34,112 nucleotides of DNA, taken from assembly GCA_022072505.1 (NCBI GenBank), contig JAJVHU010000055.1, positions 1-34,112 on the forward strand, given 5' to 3'. The stretch comes from Phycisphaerae bacterium. Its GTDB lineage: Bacteria > Planctomycetota > Phycisphaerae > UBA1845. Below are positions 24,192 to 32,814 of the stretch, in pieces. The position numbers and the translations under genes were made by a program. How positions within the stretch are numbered: position 1 is the stretch's first letter; every line of letters begins with the position of its first letter. The notes beneath the pieces are model-generated. The model searched no databases, had not been told where the DNA came from, and saw only the letters and a program-made list of their open reading frames with translations.

Positions 24192-26203
24192 GATACGGGC
24201 TCCTTTGCAAAACCGGAGTTGACGCCTTTGCGCCGGATGGTCAATAGTGTTGTGGATTGCTCGGGGTATCGCCAGCTTCGGACGCCAGCGATCATCGGAC
24301 CCGACATTTCTATTGTGTGTTGTCGGTATAATTCTATCTCTCGAACCACCGAGTCAACACTGATTCCCGCCATACACGCAAACGGCGTCGGGTGCTTACA
24401 CGTGAGCGCCTTCCTCGACACTCGGAAGCAGGGCGTGCAGTTCAGATGGCATGACACTGCCGTTCCTCCGCCGCTGCACGGTCCGATTTCCAGCGGGTCG
24501 GTCGGTCCGACGAGCAGGATCGTCGGCACGTCCAGGGCGACGGCGATGTGTCCCGGCGCGGAGTCGTTGCCGACGAAGGCGCGGCATCGTTGGATGACCG
24601 CGGCCGTGTGGCGGATGGAGGGCGTCTCGACGATGCGCGCCGCCGGGCAGGCGTTGCGGATGGCTTCGTTGATCGGTCGATCCATGGCGCTGCCGAACAG
24701 CAGCGGCGTCCATCCGTATTGTTCGCGGACCCGGTTGCACAGCTCCGCGAACCGTTCGGCCGGCCAGCGCTTGCCATGAAGGTTCTTGTAACCGCTCGAC
24801 CCGGCGTGAATCCCGAGGAAACTCCCATCGCCCGCCCCCAGCAGCGCGTCGGCGTATTCGTGATAGCGAAGGCCGAGCGGTCCAAGGCGGGAGTCGGTCG
24901 GCCCGAGCCGCGAGTCGATCGGTCCGCGTTCGCTTTCGGGCGCGACAAGACGCAGCAACTTGAGGTTCTCCTCGATGTTGTGCGTGCCGAGCGTTTGCGC
25001 GACGCGATCGGTCAGCAGGAAGCGCAGATAGCCCCAGCGCGACCCGCGCAGGTAATCATGTCCGATGCGCCGCCGGACCCCGAGAAGGAAATGCATGAGG
25101 TTGTACTCGAAGCGGTTGGCGGGGTAAGCCTGGATGCCCAGGTCGAACCTTTCGCGTCGCAGTCGCCGAACGACGTGAAAGCTGCGGCGCCAGGGTTCGT
25201 TCTGAAAATGATGCTGAACGATGACGTTGAAAACCCCCAAGTCTTCGATCAACTCGGCGGCCTGCGGCCACATCACCAGCGCCGTAAGATGGGCGTCCGG
25301 ACGCATCTGCCTCAGCCGCCGCATCATGGCGAACGCCATGACCGTGTCCCCGATGCCTCCGAGGGCGAGAACAAGGATGCGCTCTGGTCGGGATGGGCAC
25401 GGGTGTGGCGCTGGTGCGGCGCGGTTCCGGACGAGTTGCTTCCTGCCTCGAAGCGCGACGCGAATCAGGTCGGCCGCGCCGCGGACGAGTTCCCGTACCC
25501 GCATCTTCGATCGCCCCTGCCGACGATCCACAAAAAGGATGGGCACTTCGCAGACCCGCGCCCCAAGCTGTTCGGCCCGATGGACCATTTCGGGCTGAAA
25601 GGCGAACCCCTCGCACGGGCGGTCCGGTCGCCGCAGGATCGATTCAAGGACGTCGCGCCGCCAGCACCGAAAGCCGGACGTGCCGTCCCGCGGTTTCAGG
25701 CCCAGAAGCGTCCGCGCGTATCGGTTCGCGGTGCGGGAGAGCACTTTGCGGCGCAGCGGCCAGCCCATGACGGCTCCGCGTTCGCAGTATCGCGATCCGA
25801 TCACGAGGTCGTGCGATTCCGCCGCGGCCAACAGAGACGGAATCGCCCGTGGATCATGCGAAAAGTCCGCATCCATCTGGACGACGTACTCGTAGCCGCG
25901 CCCCAGCGCCCACCGGAAGCCCTGCACATAGGCGGACCCCAGCCCCGCCCGTTCTGCGCGGTGCAGGACGGTGATGCGGGCGTTCAACTCCGCCAACGCA
26001 TCCGCGAGCTTTCCCGTGCCGTCCGGGGAATCATCGTCCACGACCAGCACATCCGCGTCCGTCGCTTCCAGGATTACAGCGAGCAGGCGAAGGAGGTTGT
26101 CGCCCTCGTTGTAGGTCGGCACAACGACCAGAACCCGTTCGGCAGCATGGAGGCGCAGCGGTAGGACAACCCGTTCCGCAGGCGAAGCGGCAAGAGCGGT
26201 CAT
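24188..26203 (-). CDS. Fusion: polyprenol-phosphate mannosyltransferase-like GT2 plus GT9 heptosyltransferase-like
   Basis: A 671-aa protein from the ATG at 26203 (AAGGGAAG upstream). Residues ~23-250 are a DPM1-like GT2 domain: VLVVVPTYNEGDN, VLVVDDDSPDGTG, the metal-binding QMDADFSHDP and GTSGFRCWRRD, without the membrane tail of GtrB types. Such enzymes make polyprenyl-phosphate mannose or glucose from the nucleotide sugar. Residues ~273-640 are a GT9 heptosyltransferase-type domain: ILVLALGGIGDTVMA, GIHAGSSGYKNLHGKRWP and NDSAPGHIAVALDVPT. A short in-gene duplication gives DSRLGPTDSRLGP near residue 435. The two activities on one chain are unusual. It is the first gene after a promoter at 26363-26390 and overlaps rhs1. 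Confidence 0.85.
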   Translation of the reverse strand: MTALAASPAERVVLPLRLHAAERVLVVVPTYNEGDNLLRLLAVILEATDADVLVVDDDSPDGTGKLADALAELNARITVLHRAERAGLGSAYVQGFRWALGRGYEYVVQMDADFSHDPRAIPSLLAAAESHDLVIGSRYCERGAVMGWPLRRKVLSRTANRYARTLLGLKPRDGTSGFRCWRRDVLESILRRPDRPCEGFAFQPEMVHRAEQLGARVCEVPILFVDRRQGRSKMRVRELVRGAADLIRVALRGRKQLVRNRAAPAPHPCPSRPERILVLALGGIGDTVMAFAMMRRLRQMRPDAHLTALVMWPQAAELIEDLGVFNVIVQHHFQNEPWRRSFHVVRRLRRERFDLGIQAYPANRFEYNLMHFLLGVRRRIGHDYLRGSRWGYLRFLLTDRVAQTLGTHNIEENLKLLRLVAPESERGPIDSRLGPTDSRLGPLGLRYHEYADALLGAGDGSFLGIHAGSSGYKNLHGKRWPAERFAELCNRVREQYGWTPLLFGSAMDRPINEAIRNACPAARIVETPSIRHTAAVIQRCRAFVGNDSAPGHIAVALDVPTILLVGPTDPLEIGPCSGGGTAVSCHLNCTPCFRVSRKALTCKHPTPFACMAGISVDSVVREIELYRQHTIEMSGPMIAGVRSWRYPEQSTTLLTIRRKGVNSGFAKEPVS

Positions 26204-26362
26204 CGGACTTCCCTTCGAGTCGGCAAGTCGCCGACATCGGCCCGCGCCTTATTCGGAAAGACGCCCTTCGTCCGATGGTCACCGATGCTGAAATCTGAAC
26301 GATCCGCGACGTGGCGCAGACCGCTCATGCGATGGGCGGGAGGTTACCGGGCAACTGTGGGA

Positions 26363-26390
26363 ATGATACCGCGAGGATTCGGCCTGTCAA
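26363..26390 (-). promoter_or_regulatory. Sigma70-like promoter for the leftward operon
   Basis: On the minus strand, -35 TTGACA (26385-26390) and -10 TATCAT (26363-26368) are separated by 16 bases, with a T-rich stretch just upstream. It is about 160 bases before the first start codon of the leftward gene set. Confidence 0.5.
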
Positions 26391-26648
26391 GCCCTCGGGA
26401 GAAAAAAAGCAGAATTTCTTCCTACTCCCGACACGATATTGACTTATGGCCTGCATCCGTCGCACTTCGGAGTAAGAAACCCCGACCTTGCCAGACGTTT
26501 CAGGCGGCGGTGATGAGATCCGCGTCGTCAAGCCGACTCTGATCGTATCCGGCGGGGCGACGTTGATCCGGTCCGCGCGTCCAGCCCCATCATGGCGGGA
26601 AGCCGCCGCCGGGTTGAAGGCCAACGCACACGTGAAACAGAAAAAACC

Positions 26649-26678
26649 TTGACACGGCCGCCGGGCAATTCCTATGAT
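26649..26678 (+). promoter_or_regulatory. Sigma70-like promoter for the rightward transcript
   Basis: -35 TTGACA (26649-26654) and -10 TATGAT (26673-26678) with an 18-base spacer, after an A-run. The predicted transcript starts ~385 bases before the first rightward gene, leaving a long leader that contains the structured element at 26882-26978. Confidence 0.5.
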
Positions 26679-26881
26679 GGGGGAAGCCCAGTAACGGCCG
26701 CACGAAACCGAGGGTTTGAGGCATGACGCCTTCAGAATCGGTGCTGAGCGGCTCGCCCTGTACGCCGAGCGCGTCCCCGCGCCCGTCGACGCAGAGTCTC
26801 TCTCCTTTCATGGTCGCGTGTCAGCCTTGCCGCTCGGCGGTTTTCTGTCGATCTCTCTCGATTTCCCTTCGTACTCTCAAG

Positions 26882-26978
26882 GAGGCGGGAAGGATGTGCC
26901 CGCGTGAGTGTAATGGTCCCGACGCTGGAAGCGTGCGGGTCGTTACTGGGCAACTCCGCGGGCACATTCCACCTGCCT
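26882..26978 (+). promoter_or_regulatory. Large structured inverted repeat in the leader of the rightward operon
   Basis: A perfect 10-bp stem, TGTGCCCGCG (26895-26904) with CGCGGGCACA (26957-26966), is extended outward by imperfect pairing of AGGCGGG with CCTGCCT. Inside is a second long imperfect hairpin (GTAATGG...CGACGC with GCGTGCGGG...TTAC) closed by a TGGAA loop. It could be a cis-regulatory leader or a small RNA. I recognise no known riboswitch. The remainder of 26204-27072, apart from the two promoters, shows no convincing gene. Confidence 0.45.
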
Positions 26979-27072
26979 TCCGACAAGCGCACGTGTACGC
27001 GAACCCACGGGCCGGTGCTTATATCGTCCGTACCGCTCCTGGCGGGTGAGGAATTTTAGTCCGAATTCGACC

Positions 27073-30000
27073 ATGATTCCAGTGACTCCATCATCGACGC
27101 ATGAAGAACCCGCCCAAGGCCTGGGAAAACCCCGTGCGGACCGGATGCGGATCGTCAATAGGCTTTCACGGCGGGTGACGGGCTTCTGGTCCACCGATCC
27201 GGACCCTATCCTGATGGTCGCGGTAATTCTCATCGCCCTAACGGTTTACGTAGCGACCGCCGCTCCCACGGTGACTTCCGAAGACAGCGGAGAACTCATC
27301 GCCGCCGCCTACTGTTTCGGCGTTCCTCACCCTCCAGGGTATCCCTTATGGACGCTCCTGTGCGGCATCTTCCTTCGCATCTTTCCCGCAGGCAGCGTGG
27401 GGTGGCGGGCCAACGTGTTTTCCGGCATCTGCGCCGCACTGGCCGCGGGGATCCTTTTCCGAAGCATCCGCCTCGTCAGCATCGGACGTTCCACCGCGGC
27501 CGGCGCCGCGTTGACGATGGCCTTCGGGGCGGTTCTGTGGTCTCAGAGCGTCATCGCCGAGGTGTACACGCTGCACGCCTTGCTGGTAACTTTGCTCGTC
27601 TGGTGTGTATTGAAGTGGCGACAGACGAACCGGACAGGGTTCCTGGCTGCGGCGGCGGGCGTGACTGGACTGGGGTTGTCCAATCACCACCTGATGGCTT
27701 TCACTTCGCTCGGTGTGGCGGCTTGGATCCTGCTCATCCGTCCCCAACTGCTGCTGGACTGGCGAACGGCGCTGCGTTCCACGTTGCTGTTCATGGCGGG
27801 TCTGCTCCCCTATGCGTATCTCCCGCTGCGGGCATCCGCTGATCCTCCCGTCAACTGGGGCGAGCCGAAGAGCTGGCAGGCGTTGGCGGACCACGTGTCT
27901 CGCCGGCAATACCGCGCCCGCCCGGACGCCGACCATCCGACTCCCTCGAAATCCTTGGGCGAATATCGACGGGAGCTGCAAGTGATCGGTGCGTACGTAT
28001 TGCGGGAACTCACGCCGTGGGCGCTGCCTGTCGTCCTTGTCGGCGCCGGGGTGTTGATGGTGCGCAACCGCTCTGTTGCGCTTCTGTGGGCCGTGTTGAC
28101 CCTGTCGCATGTGCTTCTTTTTCTTCGGTTGCACGGCATAGGCCCGGACCGGGCAGGCATCTGGTCTTCGAAAGTCTTCTTTGTCCAGCAGTACATCGTC
28201 ATGGGGTTGCCTTTAGGCGCTGGCCTGGATGCACTGGTGCGCACTACTGCCGGATGGTTTACGGAAGCATCTCCTGGTTCACGGCGATGGTGGACCTCAC
28301 GGTTCGTCCGGTTGTTGCCGGGCTGCTTCTGTCTCTTTCCCCTCGTGTCGTTCTGGAAAGAGAACAACTTCCGCAACTACTGGTACGCCGGCGATCATGC
28401 GCGGAACCTGCTGGCGTCCGCGCTGCCTAACGCCCTGATCTTCCCCTCGGGAGATCACAACACGTTCCCGATGATCTACCTGACTGCGGTCGAGGGGGTT
28501 CGGACCGATGTGACGATTGCGGACAAATACGGATACATCGATCCTGCCTTGTATCGCGACATGCCCGGTTTTGAAGGTCGCAAGCCGCGCTGCCTTCAGG
28601 AAAGAGAGCAAATCGAGGAATGGATCGTACGCCACGCTCGACGGCCGGTTTACTACACAGTCAAGAAGGACTCGCCTGTAACGAACGCACGGCTGCACCC
28701 TGTGGGCCTTCTGTATCACTTGTTGCCCGAGGGCAAGCCGTTTGATCCGGATTCCGCGTGGGACCACATTCACTATCGCAATCTGGACCTCGGAGGCGGA
28801 GCCCCGCGCGACTTTGGCGCAGACAACATTCTGGCGGACCACGAGTTTTTCCGCGGATTGAACGCCCTGCGGCTCGGTCGCAGCGAGGATGCCCGATCGG
28901 CGTTCGCCCGCTGCGTCGATTACGGTTGGGGCGTCAAAGAGATCGCCAACAATGTCGGGAGTGCTCTGGCGGAGGCCGGACAGGTGAGTGAAGCAGTGTC
29001 GTACTTCAAAATAGCGAGCACAATCGACCCTGAGTACACGACCGCATGGTGGAACCTCGCCCGGATTCAAAAGGCCCTCGGCGACTATCCCGGGGCCCGT
29101 GAAGCGTTTGTGCGCCTTGCGGAACTGACCCCCGCGGACTTCCGGGTGCATGGAGAACTCGGGTTCCTCACGTTGCTGACCGGAGGAGACCGCCGCATCG
29201 CACGCGGGTGCTTCGAGGCGTCGCTGAGGCTCCACCCGGACCAGCCGCAGATTCTGAAGGCGCTCGACAATAGTTCCGCTGATGATTCTCCGGCGTCTCC
29301 CGAACACTCCGCCCGCGGCCACAAACCTCCACCCTATGCGGACTGCGGCCCGTCCCCTAAAGGCGCTCCTCCGATCGAGAACGGGATCTTCGACCAAACG
29401 TTAGGATTCACGGAACACCGTTGGGATTTTGGCGAGGTCGAACCGGGTCAATGGTGCATCCATCATTTCGCCTTCAGGCGCGACGCGCGCGAACCGCTTG
29501 CCATCGCCGACGTTCAACCCAGTTGTACGTGCCTATCGGCGAGCGTCGTCTCGGCCTGCGACACCTGCGGAACGGGCGGCTGCATTCAGGCTAGTCTCTC
29601 GGTCCCATTCCGCCCCGGACGACGACTGGAGCAAAGCCTGCTTGTAAAGACGGAATGCCCTGTTCAATCGCTCATCCGACTGGACCTCACCGCGACGATC
29701 CGCGAAGAGTTCGTCCTGCAGCCGTCCAGCGTTCCTCTCGATGGCCCCCGACCCGTCAAGCCCGTTCACGCCAGCGTCACGATCAGAAGAATGCATGGCG
29801 ATCCGTTTCGAATCCTGGAGGTTTCCTCAGGTTGCGCGGGCCTCAGCGTGGAGTCCTCTCCCCTGGAAGCCAGCGGCCACGTCGTGGACCTGATTCTCGA
29901 CCCTGACGCATTCCCGGACACGTTTCACGAGTCGGTTCGAATCCACACCAGTGTCGCCTGGGCGGAACCCGTGGTCATCGGCATCGAAGGGCGGTGGAAC

Positions 30001-30099
30001 CCCCAGGGCGACGCGCCGCGCGCTTTGACGAACGACAACCGGTCCGGTCAGCCCGACCGAAGCCAAGCCGTTGAAATCCGTTCAGGAATCACCCCTTGA
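27073..30099 (+). CDS. DUF2723 (TMEM260-like) GT-C membrane protein fused to TPR and DUF1573 domains
   Basis: A 1008-aa protein if the ATG at 27073 is used; a GTG at 27046 is in frame, and neither has a strong ribosome site. The N-terminal ~400 residues are multi-pass membrane and carry the DUF2723 signature (SEDSGELIAAAY and VPHPPGYPL), the family of TMEM260 protein O-mannosyltransferases. A soluble segment follows, then about three TPR units (~residues 610-735). A DUF1573 Ig-like domain then appears (HRWDFGEVEPGQWCIHHFAF ... PSCTCLSA), and a second degenerate copy near the C-terminus (SSGCAGLSVESS). GT-C enzymes transfer sugars from polyprenyl-phosphate donors, which fits the divergently encoded GT2 enzyme. 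The fusion architecture is unusual. Confidence 0.85.
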   Translation: MIPVTPSSTHEEPAQGLGKPRADRMRIVNRLSRRVTGFWSTDPDPILMVAVILIALTVYVATAAPTVTSEDSGELIAAAYCFGVPHPPGYPLWTLLCGIFLRIFPAGSVGWRANVFSGICAALAAGILFRSIRLVSIGRSTAAGAALTMAFGAVLWSQSVIAEVYTLHALLVTLLVWCVLKWRQTNRTGFLAAAAGVTGLGLSNHHLMAFTSLGVAAWILLIRPQLLLDWRTALRSTLLFMAGLLPYAYLPLRASADPPVNWGEPKSWQALADHVSRRQYRARPDADHPTPSKSLGEYRRELQVIGAYVLRELTPWALPVVLVGAGVLMVRNRSVALLWAVLTLSHVLLFLRLHGIGPDRAGIWSSKVFFVQQYIVMGLPLGAGLDALVRTTAGWFTEASPGSRRWWTSRFVRLLPGCFCLFPLVSFWKENNFRNYWYAGDHARNLLASALPNALIFPSGDHNTFPMIYLTAVEGVRTDVTIADKYGYIDPALYRDMPGFEGRKPRCLQEREQIEEWIVRHARRPVYYTVKKDSPVTNARLHPVGLLYHLLPEGKPFDPDSAWDHIHYRNLDLGGGAPRDFGADNILADHEFFRGLNALRLGRSEDARSAFARCVDYGWGVKEIANNVGSALAEAGQVSEAVSYFKIASTIDPEYTTAWWNLARIQKALGDYPGAREAFVRLAELTPADFRVHGELGFLTLLTGGDRRIARGCFEASLRLHPDQPQILKALDNSSADDSPASPEHSARGHKPPPYADCGPSPKGAPPIENGIFDQTLGFTEHRWDFGEVEPGQWCIHHFAFRRDAREPLAIADVQPSCTCLSASVVSACDTCGTGGCIQASLSVPFRPGRRLEQSLLVKTECPVQSLIRLDLTATIREEFVLQPSSVPLDGPRPVKPVHASVTIRRMHGDPFRILEVSSGCAGLSVESSPLEASGHVVDLILDPDAFPDTFHESVRIHTSVAWAEPVVIGIEGRWNPQGDAPRALTNDNRSGQPDRSQAVEIRSGITP

Positions 30100-30116
30100 A
30101 AGGACGGGAACCCAAC

Positions 30117-31439
30117 ATGCTAAATACCTCGGGCATGTTCCCACCGATCTCCGAGCAGCGCCGGGATGGTACGGGGGCGCGGGTCTTCACGGCATCGGCC
30201 CCTCGCCCGGAACTCGTCGGCAAACGTATCGCCTTTGTTCGCTGTGACGTCTGGACGCGCGGGTCCGACCAGATGGCGGACATTCTCGTGCAGCGCCTTC
30301 AGACGGCGGGCGCCGAACCTTTTGTCTACTATCCGCCTCGCCGTATGCGATCCCGCTTCAACCTCACGGAGAGGCGTTACCTTCCTCTCCCAGGCAAAAG
30401 CCTGATCGGCGCCATGGCATCGCTTTTCAGCCGTTCATGGCGGCAGTGGGATTATCTGATCGCCGACTACCTTCCGCTGCTCTGCGCTCTGATCGCGCGA
30501 CACCGGGATCGTCTCATTTATTTCGCCCAGAACGACGATAGCGAATACTACCGCCACCCGCTCCTCCGACGGGTCTCCCAATCGCTTTACCGAGGCGTCG
30601 TACGCCGCAGCCGCGTTCCAGTCCTGTGTACCTCGCGTCAATTGGCCGTCCGGCTTTCCACCCGATACGGTTTGACGCCATCCTTGATCCGAGAAGGTGA
30701 ATGGGCGCGTCTTGCGGCGATTCAGTCCGTCAAGGCCGATGACTCCGCCGTGCCGGTGCGGACCCGGCGCTACGTTGTACTTGGGATCGTCGGAAGGTCA
30801 TACGCCAAGGGCGCCGATCTCCTGCAAGACGTCTGCCATCGTCTCGCCGCCGTATTCCCAGGGCACTTGGAAATCTGGCTGACCGGCCAGGACTTGTCCA
30901 TCCGCATCCCCGGCGCTCGCGTCGTCCAAACCGGAACCGTGACGCTGGCCCAGATGAAAGCGCTCTATCGTCGGGCGGATGTGTTCCTCTTCACAAGCCG
31001 TTTCGAGAACTTTCCGTCACCGCCGTTTGAAGGGATGGCCTGTCATTGCCCCGTCGTCACCACGCCGGTAGCGGATTACCTCGAAGACGGCATCAACGCC
31101 CTTGTAGCCCGAAACGGGACCGCATCCGAACTGGCGAAACTCGCCGTGCGCGTCCTGACCGATCCGACCCTCCGCCGGCAACTCTGCAACCAGGCCCGCG
31201 CGACGGTCGGGGCCGCCAGGATTCGCGCCGCATGGGCGACGCTCGCTGACGATTTCTTGGTTGCGTCGAGCCGTGAGGGAAGCGGCTGCGCAAAACCGTT
31301 GCTGTCACAGGAGATTCGCTCCGCATCATCCCCAACCAAACGCCGTGGCGGCACGAGTTCACCGATGACTTCTCCGGCATCTAACTGCAACGTGCGACGG
31401 CGCTCAATCTGGCCATCCATCTTCTCGCCTCGCCCCTAA
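30117..31439 (+). CDS. GT4-type glycosyltransferase
   Basis: A 440-aa protein from the ATG at 30117, after GGGA and 18 nt downstream of the previous stop. The GT-B fold C-terminal half is clear: VVLGIVGRSYAKGADLLQD, LTGQDLSIRIPG, then FENFPSPPFEGMACHCPVVTT with the conserved E-x7-E and VADYLEDGINALV. The N-terminal half has the usual acceptor-side region (VPVLCTSRQLAVRL). The last ~55 residues look unlike the family; another frame from about 31285 reads KTVAVTGDSLRIIPNQTPW to a TAA at ~31386, so a frameshift near 31275 is possible. Likely acts in cell-surface polysaccharide or glycoprotein assembly; sugar specificity is unknown. Confidence 0.85.
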   Translation: MLNTSGMFPPISEQRRDGTGARVFTASAPRPELVGKRIAFVRCDVWTRGSDQMADILVQRLQTAGAEPFVYYPPRRMRSRFNLTERRYLPLPGKSLIGAMASLFSRSWRQWDYLIADYLPLLCALIARHRDRLIYFAQNDDSEYYRHPLLRRVSQSLYRGVVRRSRVPVLCTSRQLAVRLSTRYGLTPSLIREGEWARLAAIQSVKADDSAVPVRTRRYVVLGIVGRSYAKGADLLQDVCHRLAAVFPGHLEIWLTGQDLSIRIPGARVVQTGTVTLAQMKALYRRADVFLFTSRFENFPSPPFEGMACHCPVVTTPVADYLEDGINALVARNGTASELAKLAVRVLTDPTLRRQLCNQARATVGAARIRAAWATLADDFLVASSREGSGCAKPLLSQEIRSASSPTKRRGGTSSPMTSPASNCNVRRRSIWPSIFSPRP

Positions 31440-31450
31440 TTGTGTGATCT

Positions 31451-32752
31451 ATGCGCACTTCTTGCCGAAGCGAACTCTTAATCCTCTTCCTCTCCGCACT
31501 GCTCGTCCGCATTATCGCGGCAGGGTTCCTTGCCAACGTGAACCCCCAGCGCCTTGAATATCAGCGCGATCATGAAGGGGAATATCTCGGCAGCGCCATG
31601 CTGGCCGAACGCGCCTTCCCCAACCCCTATCTGTGCGACCGTCACTTTCCGTCTGCATGGCGCAGCCCGGCCCACCCTGCTTTGTTAATGGGGGCGCTCT
31701 GGATTGCCCGCGGATCCGAGCCCGCGTTCTTGCTATCGATCCAGCTCCTGTATTCCGTCGTGTCGGCGTTGACGGTTCTCGGTGTACGCCGTCTTTCGGC
31801 TCAGATTTTTGGTGGCCGTGCAGGCCGCCATGCCGGATGGATCTATATGCTTTACCCTCCGAGCATCTACTATGCAATCCGATCAACCTCGGACGCAGCC
31901 TTGATAGCGGCGCTGGTCGTCTGGACCCCCCTTCTGGTCAGGAGCGCTTCCGAAAGCCGTTCCGGAGTTCGTCCCGTTCTGGTTGGCGCATTCATTGGAT
32001 TTGCAGCGCTCGTCAACCCGATCACGATCGCTGTTGCTCTTCCGTTGCTTGGGTGGCAGACCTGGTTGGCGCGGGATATCGGCATGCGAGGCGTCCTCAA
32101 TACCGCTCTAACCGGGGCCGTTGCGGTTACGTGTGTTCTGCCATGGCTGATTCGAAATCGGATAATGTTTGATGAATGGATCTTCATTCGAGGAAACTTC
32201 GGGACGGAGCTCATGGCGGGAAATCGTGGCAATGGACATGCTTATGTTGGCCCAGACTGTTTCTACCTCAACGAACCTGCTGAACGCGCTTTACTGGAAG
32301 GTCTTGGCGAACCCGCGTACAATCGCCATTGTTACGGTCGCGCGATTGAGTGGATATGTGCCGATCAAGGGCGGTTCCAGAGGTTGTGCGGTCGTCGGAT
32401 TCTTGTGTTCTGGACGAAGGAGGTTTTCTGGGGTCGGTTCGCTGCAGCGTCTTCCGTTCTCGTTGGCGTTCCATTGGCACTGGGCGCCGTTGGGCTCCTG
32501 CTTGGCCGACGATTGGGAAACAGCGCCTATCAAGCCATTCTTCCCGTTCTCACCTATCCTCTTGTATACTACATCACTCATGCACAGGCACGCTACCGCT
32601 TCCCCATTGATGCGTTGTTGATGACAGGAATTCCGATTGTGGTTGTCTCAGTGGCAACCCTCGGAAGAAAGGCGCTTGCCAAGAACTTCTTGCGATCGTC
32701 CGTTTCACGATCTCGCAACAGATGTGAACGGAACGAAATAGATGTTTGCTGA
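31451..32752 (+). CDS. ArnT/PMT-like GT-C membrane glycosyltransferase
   Basis: A 433-aa integral membrane protein starting 11 nt after the previous stop, with no clear ribosome site. It has a hydrophobic N-terminus followed by an acidic loop (RDHEGEYLGSAM), the site where GT-C enzymes keep their catalytic Asp/Glu. A FPSAWRSPAHPALL loop and ~8-9 membrane segments follow, ending with YYITHAQARYRFPIDALL, typical of the last segment of dolichyl/polyprenyl-phosphate sugar transferases. It lacks the long C-terminal periplasmic domain of ArnT. Probable role: transfer of a sugar from a polyprenyl-phosphate carrier outside the membrane. Confidence 0.75.
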   Translation: MRTSCRSELLILFLSALLVRIIAAGFLANVNPQRLEYQRDHEGEYLGSAMLAERAFPNPYLCDRHFPSAWRSPAHPALLMGALWIARGSEPAFLLSIQLLYSVVSALTVLGVRRLSAQIFGGRAGRHAGWIYMLYPPSIYYAIRSTSDAALIAALVVWTPLLVRSASESRSGVRPVLVGAFIGFAALVNPITIAVALPLLGWQTWLARDIGMRGVLNTALTGAVAVTCVLPWLIRNRIMFDEWIFIRGNFGTELMAGNRGNGHAYVGPDCFYLNEPAERALLEGLGEPAYNRHCYGRAIEWICADQGRFQRLCGRRILVFWTKEVFWGRFAAASSVLVGVPLALGAVGLLLGRRLGNSAYQAILPVLTYPLVYYITHAQARYRFPIDALLMTGIPIVVVSVATLGRKALAKNFLRSSVSRSRNRCERNEIDVC

Positions 32753-32814
32753 GTGAGCGGCCGACCCCCAAAGGTTAAGTCCTCAATGTGATTTGGCTAT
32801 CGAGGCGCTTTAGC

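Noticed and set aside
24548..26164. 538-codon plus-strand frame opposite the glycosyltransferase
   Set aside because: The minus strand encodes well-recognised GT2 and GT9 motifs; the plus-strand translation has no family features.
26723..27049. 108-codon plus-strand frame in the leader of the rightward operon
   Set aside because: Composition is Ser/Pro/Arg-rich without recognisable features, and it runs through the perfect inverted repeat, which better explains the sequence as structured RNA. A short leader peptide cannot be excluded.
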